Source of the DNA: Rostrohypoxylon terebratum
Lineage: Eukaryota; Ascomycota; Sordariomycetes; Xylariales; Hypoxylaceae
DNA length: 64,000 bases
Direction of reading: 5' to 3'
Assembly (NCBI GenBank): GCA_022497145.1
Contig: MU385860.1
Span: 62,001-126,000 of the forward strand
Shown here: positions 55,763-64,000 of the stretch, one piece after another
Layout of the letters: every line of letters starts with the position of its first letter
Position numbering within the stretch: the stretch's first letter is position 1
Position numbers and translations under genes: made by a program
Notes under the pieces: generated by a model
Seen by the model: the letters and a program-made list of their open reading frames with translations, nothing else
What the model was told of the DNA's origin: nothing
Databases searched by the model: none

Positions 55763-58002
55763 ATGGACCTCCTTAATGTGTTCAAACGGTCCAAATCCGA
55801 CCACTTTGTCCTTGCGGGCAAAGAGTATCCTAGAGTACGGCTCGTATTTAATTGAATCGTGTTCTAATATAGGGAGCTACTGATAGAAATCTTTTAGGTA
55901 ACATGGTGGAAGCTCCCTAACCTTCGTACGCTTTACTTCCTCCTAACCATTCCCCTCTTGGGGGCGTGGGCAGAAGGATACGATGGCAGTATGATGAATG
56001 CCTTGCAGACTAGCCAAGAGTGGCAGAACTTTTTTGGTCATCCCCGTGGCTCCCTTCTGGCATTATACAACTTGTCCTTTGGACTTGGTGCCCTAGTCGC
56101 TGTCTTCTCCTTCCCCTGGGGAGGCTACTTCGCCGACAACATCGGGCGTCGATGGGGCACTGTTTGCGGAAATGTTGTTACCATCGTTGGTGCCGTCTTG
56201 CAGAGTGCCGCTCAGAATTGTGAGACGTCCCCAGAACACGGAAGATCTACTCCTTATGATCCATAAATTAGTTGGTGCTAAACCGTCAACAGTTCCCATG
56301 TTTATCGTTGCGCGTATCCTCCTCGGAATAGGGGGTAAGTCATGAACTATTTCATATAGGTATTAAGCAGACATCGTAAAAGCTCATCTAACCGACTTCC
56401 AGTTACCATCTCCCAGGGTAACTGTCCGTTACTTATTACAGAGCTAGCACACACCCAACACCGTGCACACATCACCGCTATGTACAACTCGAATTGGTAT
56501 GTCATGGGGATCGAGGAATACATGTGTGAACAGGGCTGACAGATAGTCTCCAGGTACTTTGGAAGCGTAATAGCTGCATGGGTGACTTTTGGGTCCATGT
56601 ATATGTTCCTCTGTTAGATGTTTACTCGATCTAATAGCTAAATAGCTAATCGATTCTTTAGAAACATTAATTCGTCGTGGGCATGGAGAATCCCTTCAAT
56701 TCTGCAAGGAGGTGCTGCAGTTATCCAGATATCTTTGATATGGTTTGTCCCTGAGGTGCGTCGTAGGTCCCTGCTGATACCTTCTTCCTGAGCCCGCATA
56801 GACTTATCATTCCCTGATATATAGTCTCCTCGTTACCTTATCAACAAGGATCGTCACGAAGAGGCACTCGAGATTCTCAAACACTACCACGGTGAGGGAA
56901 TCATGGCGGATTTTGTAACAGCAGAGTACCTTGAGATCACTGAGACACTAGCTCTGGAGAAAGAATATAGTAACCACGGCTGGACTGAGCTTTTTAGTAC
57001 ACCGGGCAACCGAAAGCGAGCTCTCATATGCTACGTTCAGGGGTTCTTCTCGCAATGGTGTGGCAATGGTCTCATCAGTTATTATCTCGTTCCTGTTCTC
57101 GAAACTATCGGCATCACTAGTAGCACCGAGCAAGCCGGGCTCAATGGCGGTCTTCAGATCTGGAATTTCATTGTCGCCATGTGGGCCGCGTTCAATATCG
57201 ATCGCATAGGTCGACGTCCGATGGCCCTAGGCAGCACGGGAGCTATGATTGTTATCTTCACACTCTGGACGGTCTTTTCTGCCCGTTACGCTGACACCTC
57301 GGATCCGGGTATGGCAAAAGGTGTCCTTGTTATGATCTTCCTCTTCTACACTGCCTTCAACTGTGGATGGTAAGCAAGCACATGTGATAAATGTGACGCC
57401 AGAAAACTGACTCTGGATATGATATTAGGCAGGGACTTGTTATTACGTGTCCCGTCGAGATTCTCCCCTATGAGCTTCGTGCCAAGGGGTTACAGCTCAC
57501 ATTCTTCGGCATATCGACCAATGGTACGTATCGAAGACAGCCCATCGCTATGAGAGATCTCTAACCTTCAAAGTGGTCAATCAGTACGTGAACCCAGTCG
57601 GTATCCAGAGTGCAGGGTGGAAATTCTACATTGTAAGTCCAACATGATGTTCCGTAATATCTCGGACATGGCGGTACTGAACAATGCTCCCTAGTTCTAT
57701 TGTGTTTGGCTCTGCGTTGAGTTTGTAGTTGTATACTTTCTTTGGGTCGAGACAAAGGTGAGGATGTCCCTTTTCAGGCTGAAAACCCAGGGATCATACC
57801 ATGACCACTCGACTAAGATAATATTCAGGGCATTCCTCTTGAAGAGATCGCGAAGCTGTTTGACAAGGAAGACGCTAACGTTGGCGGTGGTGCTGCGACC
57901 GACAACGCCAAGAAAAATCTACGTGACATGAAAGGATTAGGCGTAACAGCCGATACTGAAGTTGATGTTGAGCACGCTGAACATGAGTCCCAGGGTGTCT
58001 AA
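55763..58002 (+). CDS. MFS sugar transporter (lactose permease/hexose type), multi-exon
   Basis: Eleven exons are proposed: 55763-55843, 55898-56219, 56293-56334, 56403-56496, 56554-56598, 56663-56755, 56825-57369, 57429-57523, 57574-57632, 57695-57757 and 57829-58002, about 537 residues. My exon at 56663-56755 is one base off frame, so a junction there is misplaced or a base is in question. Recognisable features are GAWAEGYDGSMMNAL, the FADNIGRRWG loop motif, FPMFIVARILLGIG, the NCPLLITELAHTQHRAH motif, SPRYLINKDRHEEA, NIDRIGRRPM, EILPYELRAKG and a VWLCVEF-to-VETKG end followed by a charged cytoplasmic tail. These place it among fungal sugar:H+ symporters, near lactose permease-like proteins, with 12 membrane helices. 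Together with the divergent beta-mannosidase it probably imports manno-oligosaccharides or related sugars; the substrate is inferred. Confidence 0.8.
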
Positions 58003-58688
58003 TCCAGACCAGAATAGAGAGCTAAGATGAGGACAGAGAAAGTGGGAATAAAAGGAAGGCACCGACAGGTCTAATAGGAGTCGAACATAAACTTCCTTTT
58101 ATTCCACATCCAGTACCTAGGACAAGACCAAAAGCCACTAGATCTGTCGCTAAGTTGGTGCTCTGGAGCTGAGAAAAGGGGGAGAAAGGGCTAAAATTAG
58201 TGGATAATCATAGCGCATATATAGTGAATTTGCACCAAAACTGCAGCATTTTACAAAGGTTAACCTTGGGAGTCTCCAAGGCTACAGTACCCCTCGTTCC
58301 CGCTAGTTGGAACCTGTGGGGTGCAAATTCAGAGCCTTCCAGCATGCCCAGGTGCTCTGCGGCGGCTTAGGGCTTCCAGTGACTAAATTGCTTATTATAG
58401 CGGCTCCAGCATTCCAAGACTAGAATGTAGTGATTCTTTAGTGGATAAACAACCAAATTACAACTCTGCAGAAGAGTCTTTTCAGGACCTAGAATTCCTT
58501 CCAGCAACCAAAGCTTTTATTTTTATAACCGCATTTACATGATTTCTATACCACATATAAAAAAAGTATGTTGATTTAAGGAATCCCAAAACGCCAAATT
58601 TATAAGAGATACAGTACATAGTCCGTAGCTGAAATAACGTTCATCTCATCGGAGGTACACCAAGCCATGACTTGACAGTTAGGTTAGT
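58003..58688. other. Intergenic, tail-to-tail
   Basis: About 690 bp between the transporter (+) and AYR1-like (-) gene ends. AT-rich with runs such as ATATAAAAAAAGTATG (about 58555-58570). No gene. Confidence 0.4.
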
Positions 58689-59813
58689 TCACTGCAGTTT
58701 TTTCTGCTGTTGCTGCTGCTCCAGCAACTTCACAACCTCCGGCATGCGGAACGTCCGCCAGCAAACCGCATCGACAACCCACTCGCCCACACACGTTCCA
58801 AACCAAACCAGGTCCGCCAATCCACCGTACCAGAACCAATCCGGGCGACCGAACCAGCGTCGCAGGAACGCGGGCTGTTCGGGACGTAGCGAGTCAGCAA
58901 CTAATCTCCTGGCGAACTGCTCGGTCGGGATAGTAGAGTTGTTCTGGCTGAAGACAAGGCGCCACTCGAAGATATCCTTGACGGCCTGGTACAAGCTATT
59001 CTCGGGCAGCACACGGTGGCCCTGGCTAGCGGTGTTGCTCTTGACGGTGCCGGTCATCGAGCACATGACGCGGACGCCGAAAGGCGCGAGCTCCATGCGC
59101 AGCGTGCGCGAGTACCCCGCGACGGCGGCCTTGCTAGCGCAGTATACGGAGCCGAATACGTACGGGGTCAGCGACGAGAGAGACGATATGTTGATGATCA
59201 GCCCCTTGGCCGCAATCAGCTGGTCAATGAAAGCCTGCACCATGGCCATGATTGAGAACACGTTTGTCTCGAATGTCTGCCGGACGTCTGGCAGCGAGAT
59301 GTCCGTTGCCGGGTGAGTGTGCGTTCGGCCTCTGCGATCTTAGTAAGTACATGCGAACAAAAAACTGAGCGATGCAGGTCGTAGGTACTCACGCATTGTT
59401 GACGAGAATGTCTAGTTTTCCACCGGTGATTTTCGCAACCTCCTCGTGGCATTGCTTGATGCTTTCGGCATCCGTGACGTCCAACGCGACAGCACTCATG
59501 CCCATTGCCGCGAGGTCAGTCAACACCTCAGGCCTGCGGGCTGTTGCGATGACATGAAGACCTAACGTTGCGTCAATTCATAGTTATTATTCATTTGAGA
59601 TTGAGATTATAGTCATTTACCTTGGCGGTGATATTCTACACATATACCATGCCCAATACCTCCCGGCGTGCAGCTATGAATTTCATGTTAGTGAAGAGTC
59701 TATCGACATTCATATCTTCATATCGCGGGGCAAGAACATCAAAAAGATTGTCAAATTTCAGCCACTCACCCGGTTACTAATACAGTCTTTTGGCCTGGTC
59801 TAGGTCCCGCCAT
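58689..59813 (-). CDS. AYR1-like short-chain dehydrogenase/reductase
   Basis: Exons 59770-59813, 59621-59673, 59393-59561 and 58689-59331 total 302 residues with consistent phase. The start MAGPRPGQKTVLVTG leads across the first junction into the cofactor loop TGCTPGGIGHG, then ATARRP, LDVTD, ILVNNAGR, the catalytic NISSLSS serine and YCASKAA (Tyr-x3-Lys). The C-terminal third is rich in Trp and Phe (WFGRPDWFWYGGLADLVWF) and ends in a Gln/Lys-rich tail, consistent with a membrane-associated protein. This pattern is that of fungal 1-acyldihydroxyacetone-phosphate reductases (Ayr1), which use NADPH to make lysophosphatidic acid on lipid droplets and ER. A retinol- or steroid-type dehydrogenase is the alternative. 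The 3' exon ends near an antisense frame that is only a shadow. Confidence 0.85.
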
Positions 59814-60844
59814 GTTTTACTACCTAGGTCGTAAGTACGCCACGACAAATGTCGATTGTAGTTAATTCGATTCGCTTTGCAGTTATGCAATTTGGCGATT
59901 GACAACTCGGGTCAGGTATGAAGATTGAGAGCCCACGCTGTCTTCTCAGAGATATTTGGAATGGTTGAAAATTCTAATCCTGGAACACCCGCACCTACCT
60001 AATTACTACTACAATATCTTCCAAAAGATTCCTCCGATCCTTAAGAGCCGAGGTTTGGATACATTACCGTTTTAGGCAATTCTAAGTGATTAGGTACATT
60101 TTGGGCAAGCGCGGAGTTCGGAAGTCAGAAAGGACAACCTCCCTAATACCCAAATACTACCCTCGAACTCCAGATTGAGATCCATTATATTAACCCAAGA
60201 AATGCTCTTATATAATGAATCAACAATAGTTTGTGATTATTTAGTATTGCCATTTAAAAAGTGACATGATAATTATCAATACTTGTTAAAGTTCTTACAT
60301 ACCTAGTACTAGGTACGCTGTCAAAGTTCAGTACTTTGACGTTGATAATTGGTACCTACCTAGTACCTATTTAAAGGTCACTTCCAAGAAGGGCAATTAC
60401 ACAAGGAAAGGGATTCTGAGAGCGGGCCCCTACCTGATGAGTAGGTACTCAGCCTAGAGGCTAAAGACAGCCCTGGCTGCCTAGTGTAGAGCCCTATAAC
60501 AATTTAGACTCACTAATCTGAACCAAGATCCAGCCCTAGGGTTCAGCTATCAAGTGCCTAGGCCCCAGGTCCTAAGGTATATGTAGACGCCGACGCTCCA
60601 AGGTCACTTCAAACTTTTATCACCTACCTAAGCCTTAAGGTAGTATTTAGCAAAATGTTGTTGAGATTATGTCTCACGATGGTTGGCTTGTTCAGGAACA
60701 CTGTAGTAGTCATTTTGTTTCTTACCTAATGTTTCAATACATAAGTGAACAGTATCGTCGATCGCGCGGTATTAAATACTTGCCATTACCCGGCTTATTC
60801 TTCCCACAGCTTCCGAAATACCAACTTCATTCACCACATACAAA
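59814..60844. promoter_or_regulatory. Divergent intergenic region with TAGGTAGG elements
   Basis: About 1 kb between the AYR1-like (-) and OGFr-like (+) starts. It includes TACCTAGTACTAGGTAC palindromes, a GTCAAAG/CTTTGAC hairpin (60320-60340) and more TACCTACC motifs. No protein gene. Confidence 0.45.
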
Positions 60845-61597
60845 ATGTCGTCAAACACTCCCGTTTACGCACCACAACCCTTGCCACAAGGTCCAACGCC
60901 AGTTCCCTTACCAAGTAAGCAAGATGCTAGATTGCTAGTGCATTTCTTAGACCCCGGTGTTGGCACGGGCATCAAAGTCAACAACAAACCCCGACAGCAG
61001 CTCTCGCAGATACGGTCACTATCTTTCGACGAGCTCTTAAAAACCCCTGAGTATGTACAACACATGTTCCCAATAACTGGATGGGGCCCTGTTGATCGAG
61101 AGTTCCTCTTGCATGTTCGTACCCGCAACGAAATCTTACAGGACATGAGAGGTTCAGTTCAATCTTTCATGTCGCTCCTCGGCTTTATCGTAGAGTTTTC
61201 CGAGGAGAACGAAATCTTAATCGGGTTTGCTGGTGAATCGCGGGACCGTTACAGCCGGTGGCTCAAAGATGCCGATCAATGCCATCTTTGGATCAGCCGC
61301 ATGTTCGCAAGCCTGCGCCTGTTCGGCTTGCACGATGATGCGATAAAGCTGTACTTCGCATTCTTGGTCACCAATACCCATTTTGGAAATACCCTTGCTC
61401 AAAAGATTTTAGACCATTGGGAGAAAATAGTTAGCTCGTCTCTGGCATTGCTCTCGTCGAACGTCCTTGATTTTCTCCCGAGTTTCTATGATAAGCAATT
61501 CTACAAGGTACAGCTCGAGGGTGGCAGCGATGCCACCACTGCTGGTACTAACACGAATACCGACGCGACCAACACTGGTGCAACCAACACTGCGTAG
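60845..61597 (+). CDS. OGFr-like conserved domain protein
   Basis: A single exon of 250 residues with ATG at 60845. Residues about 28-180 follow the pattern of the opioid growth factor receptor conserved domain: LLVHFLDPGVGTG, SFDELLKTPEYVQHMFPITG, a helical run GSVQSFMSLLGF, then W, then HLWISRMFASLRLFGLHDDAIKLYFAFL. Family members are found in many fungi and animals; the domain is all-helical and its biochemical role in fungi is unknown. The tail (TTAGTNTNTDATNTGATNTA) is low-complexity. No signal peptide or membrane segment. The receptor name is a vertebrate legacy and does not imply opioid signalling here. Confidence 0.7.
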   Translation: MSSNTPVYAPQPLPQGPTPVPLPSKQDARLLVHFLDPGVGTGIKVNNKPRQQLSQIRSLSFDELLKTPEYVQHMFPITGWGPVDREFLLHVRTRNEILQDMRGSVQSFMSLLGFIVEFSEENEILIGFAGESRDRYSRWLKDADQCHLWISRMFASLRLFGLHDDAIKLYFAFLVTNTHFGNTLAQKILDHWEKIVSSSLALLSSNVLDFLPSFYDKQFYKVQLEGGSDATTAGTNTNTDATNTGATNTA

Positions 61598-62673
61598 CGC
61601 TGAGAATCAGATCAGGAGTCTGCCTGGTAGGTACCTACCCATGTAAGATGTTTCTAAGTAGGTAGGCATAAGATTTTCAACTATCTTATGGACTTCTTCA
61701 ATTTTGTGTCGTTAAAGGTGCCTAGAACCCTAGGTATCTTATAGATACTTGCCTGTTTTAATGTTTTAGTCTAGTTTAATAATGCAAAATTGTTTCAGCT
61801 GTTCTTTGATTCATCGTCGATGTGAAATAATGCGTTTGTGGCGAATAAGAACCTTCTCTTTGAATGCAAACTGTTGAACTGAGGGCGACACCAGGGTTAG
61901 GGTTAGGGTTATAAAAGAATGTTACCCCTAACTCTAACCCTGTTGTTCCCGTAAAAGATCCATTGTTGTATTTTCTAATAAGATTTAACCTCCAAAGCTA
62001 GGTAGGTACTAAAACATGAACATCCCCAGAGTTCACGGGCCAATTTTATAGCGTCTACATCCCGCCTAAGTCACCCCCAAAGTTCTATTTCAAGAAATCT
62101 CTTAGGTCGTCAATAATCCCAGTCAAATTAACGCAGTCACAAAGATTTGAGTACCGGATGACAGATATTGATCAGATAACCCAAGGGATGAACCGCTTTA
62201 GATACCTAGCTTGAAATTATATAAAACAAATATCCTCATCTAGACAGATAAGCAATCATAGCATAGGATAAATTTGTTATATATATCATACCTCATTATA
62301 TCCCTTAATCAGATCGCCTCGCTTGACTCCATCCCCCTTTTCCCAAGCAAAGACAACATTTCGGTGCGATATCTTAAGCACAACGCGAACCCCTTTGAAA
62401 AGCACTGGTTTTAGGAACGCCTTGGTATCTCATGCAGGCCGATCTATGCGTATGTGCGTATGCGTATGCGTGTATGTAACAACCACTTCTCTTCTTCCCT
62501 CCCTCGAGTAATCTTCATCGTACGGACTGGTCTCTCCCTCCTCTCTTCCTACCAGAGAACCGATGGGCATGGACGAACTTGAAGCAGCGCCGTCTAGATC
62601 AGACCCCAAGGCATTTAGCGACCACAATAACTCATCGGTCTCAGTGGGTACTCAACATGAATAAGCTGTAAGT
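61598..62673. other. Intergenic, tail-to-tail, with telomere-type inverted repeat
   Basis: Between the OGFr-like (+) and the last gene (-). It holds the telomere-type inverted repeat (61892-61942), TAGGTAGG tracts and a GTATGCGTATGCG stretch (about 62455-62475). No convincing gene; the 65-codon minus frame at 62430-62627 could be a missed last exon of the next gene, but no splice keeps frame well. Confidence 0.45.
61892..61942. repeat. Inverted pair of telomere-type TTAGGG repeats
   Basis: Left arm 61892-61911 (CAGGGTTAGGGTTAGGGTTA) and right arm 61923-61942, whose reverse complement matches at 18 of 20 positions, are separated by 11 bp. This is the TTAGGG unit used by filamentous fungal telomeres, here inside a gene-bearing region and arranged head-to-head, so transcripts could form a strong hairpin. 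Confidence 0.85.
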
Positions 62674-64000
62674 TTACCTTATATCATGCACCAAATCCCG
62701 ATCCAAGTCATACGTGCGCTCCCACGCGGTCCACCACACCCCCACGTTCGCCGCCACGACCAAGTCCAGCATCTTCAAGCCCTCGTCGAAAATGATGAGC
62801 TTCCCCATCTTCGCCCTCTTGCCCCTGTTCCCACCTCCCGCCTTTTCCCTGCCCAAGCTCAAGTCGAGATGCCAATCGTCGTCGTCGTCATAAGGGTCGA
62901 TTCCGTGCGCTTTCTGCAGCACCTTATTGAACTGACTCTGAAGCTGATCCCTCGTCCTGACCCCTCCCTCCGTCGACCGTTTCTCGGCAAACAACTCGCT
63001 GCTGGGCAAATTGAACCTCAGCTCGCTAATCGGCTGGCCTTTCGGTTTATGTGCGTGGTGCCCTGGCTCCTGTCCATCCACAAGCGGGTTAAAAACAGCG
63101 CCGGTGTAATTGGGCAACATATGTCTGCACTTGAGGCTGCGTCCGCCGTTTCCAGTAACGAATTCGCAACGCCCGCCCCACGGGCTCTTGAACATGTACC
63201 CACGCGGCTTCAAGCCCGGCGCGGGCTGCGTGATCACAGGTGCCTCTCCGCCATCGAAATCTCCGCCAAATGACCCTATCGACCCCATGCTTCCGTGGCG
63301 ACCCTTCCTTGGCGGGAAAATGGGTGGGGGTGAGCCCTCGTCTGAAGTGCTGCGATGGTGGAATTTCTCGCGGATGGCCGCGCCGAGAGATTTCGAGTAC
63401 GCCATCATGACCTGGCGCTCGAAGGCCTTCGAAGTCGTAGCCGGGGGGTTGAGCTCGGGTATCTGGGGGAAGTTCGATGATGAGGATGCACTACCGGGGC
63501 GGCGCAAATCTAGGCTTGCCTTGATATCCCTTATATCGGCTGCCGTATGGTGAGTAGGCATGCCTCGAAATTTGGCGTACCCGGAGGTTTCTAGATGTAT
63601 CATGATCGAGGGAGAAGGGTGATAATGCTTGTCGTCACTAATAAGTTCAGGGTTTTCCAGTTGGAATGATGCGACTTTTCCGACGTTCCACTGCTGTCCC
63701 GAACTCGGGTCTCGTCTTATGAGAGTAAGTGAGAAGGGTGCAAAAGGACGTTGTTTAGTGAGTGACTTAGGTGACGGCGACCGACCGTAACCAAGAAAAG
63801 GGTCCTCGAGTTCGCTAGGTCGTGGTGGTAATGAAGATAGATCTATTGACTCAATTTGAGACCCAGGCGATTGATCATAAATTGGTGGCAACGGCAAATT
63901 TCTTTCGGGTAAGTCCGAAACAAATGGCCTAGGTCCTGCAGGTTTCCTTGGGGGAAGTTCCGGAGGTGCTGCAAGCTGAGATTCCGGTGGTCGTTGAGAT
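62674..64000 (-). CDS. Conserved fungal protein, 5' part beyond the window
   Basis: An open frame without stop runs from the window edge to the stop at 62674-62676; at least 441 codons are present, with no start visible (63897 is only a non-ATG codon inside the frame). The N-side is Pro/Ser-rich. A conserved-looking core follows: RPFAPFSLTLIRRDPSSGQQWNVGKVASFQ, ISDDKHYHPSPSIMIHLETSGYAKFRG, GYMFKSPWGGRCEFVTGNGGRSLKCRH, and the C-terminal LGREKAGGGNRGKRAKMGKL followed by MLDLVVAANVGVWWTAWERTYD. Two Trp in the last segment could mark a membrane-proximal helix. I do not recognise the family. An additional 3' exon is possible because a GTAAAC follows, but no good acceptor joins it. Confidence 0.7.
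   Translation of the reverse strand, partial: SQRPPESQLAAPPELPPRKPAGPRPFVSDLPERNLPLPPIYDQSPGSQIESIDLSSLPPRPSELEDPFLGYGRSPSPKSLTKQRPFAPFSLTLIRRDPSSGQQWNVGKVASFQLENPELISDDKHYHPSPSIMIHLETSGYAKFRGMPTHHTAADIRDIKASLDLRRPGSASSSSNFPQIPELNPPATTSKAFERQVMMAYSKSLGAAIREKFHHRSTSDEGSPPPIFPPRKGRHGSMGSIGSFGGDFDGGEAPVITQPAPGLKPRGYMFKSPWGGRCEFVTGNGGRSLKCRHMLPNYTGAVFNPLVDGQEPGHHAHKPKGQPISELRFNLPSSELFAEKRSTEGGVRTRDQLQSQFNKVLQKAHGIDPYDDDDDWHLDLSLGREKAGGGNRGKRAKMGKLIIFDEGLKMLDLVVAANVGVWWTAWERTYDLDRDLVHDIR

Noticed and set aside
58672..59316. Plus-strand frame of 214 codons
   Set aside because: Antisense to the last exon of the AYR1-like gene, which has clear SDR motifs.
62430..62627. Last exon of the gene at 62674
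   Set aside because: A GTAAAC donor exists, but no acceptor joins the frame without a stop or an implausibly short intron.

Overview
The window is nuclear DNA of a filamentous ascomycete (Pezizomycotina, most likely a Sordariomycete). The evidence is the many short GT-AG introns of about 50-150 bp, the HET-domain gene, STAND-type N-terminal domain, But2-type secreted protein and OGFr-like protein that are typical of these fungi, and dispersed TAGGTAGG/TACCTACC tracts in the intergenic DNA. I cannot name the species. All gene models were spliced by hand from frame and splice-site logic.

Layout. 0.8-6.7 kb: KXD1-like BLOC-1/BORC-type subunit, an RG-rich conserved protein, a LENG1-like CIR_N splicing-associated protein and a conserved calycin-like protein. 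7.3-12.2 kb: an HNH-nuclease gene that seems to carry a frameshift, and a Pho84-type phosphate transporter. 13.2-15.5 kb: a multi-exon gene with a STAND-style N-terminal helical domain but no NTPase. 16.7-19.4 kb: SEC18/NSF, with a GC-AG intron. 19.4-27.5 kb: gene-poor, repeat-bearing DNA with a Ty3/gypsy integrase relic, a 44-bp minisatellite and TAGGTAGG tracts. 27.5-29.7 kb: a large single-exon HET-domain gene. 30.8-34.3 kb: an EthD-domain protein, a tRNA-like Pol III locus and a secreted But2-domain protein. 35.6-40.4 kb: the divergent housekeeping pair DBP6 and GPI3/PIG-A. 41.9-51.3 kb: a secreted CBM9-like protein, a trichodiene-synthase-family terpene cyclase, a methyltransferase, a small NAD(P)-binding Rossmann protein and an amidohydrolase. 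52.4-58.0 kb: a divergent beta-mannosidase and sugar-transporter pair. 58.7-64 kb: an AYR1-like short-chain dehydrogenase, an OGFr-like protein and the 3' part of a conserved gene leaving the window.

The genes are mostly independent housekeeping or fungal-specific units. Two groupings look functional: the beta-mannosidase and MFS sugar transporter sharing one promoter region (mannoside uptake and cytosolic hydrolysis), and, more weakly, the terpene cyclase with the convergent methyltransferase and the Rossmann reductase-like gene (a possible small terpenoid locus; no P450 or regulator is visible).

No CRISPR array, rRNA or plausible prokaryotic island is present. I did not find a clear new multi-gene system. 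The oddest sequence structures are an inverted pair of telomere-type repeats at 61.9 kb, the tRNA-like locus with a perfect 20-nt palindrome at 32.7 kb, and the frame break in the HNH gene.
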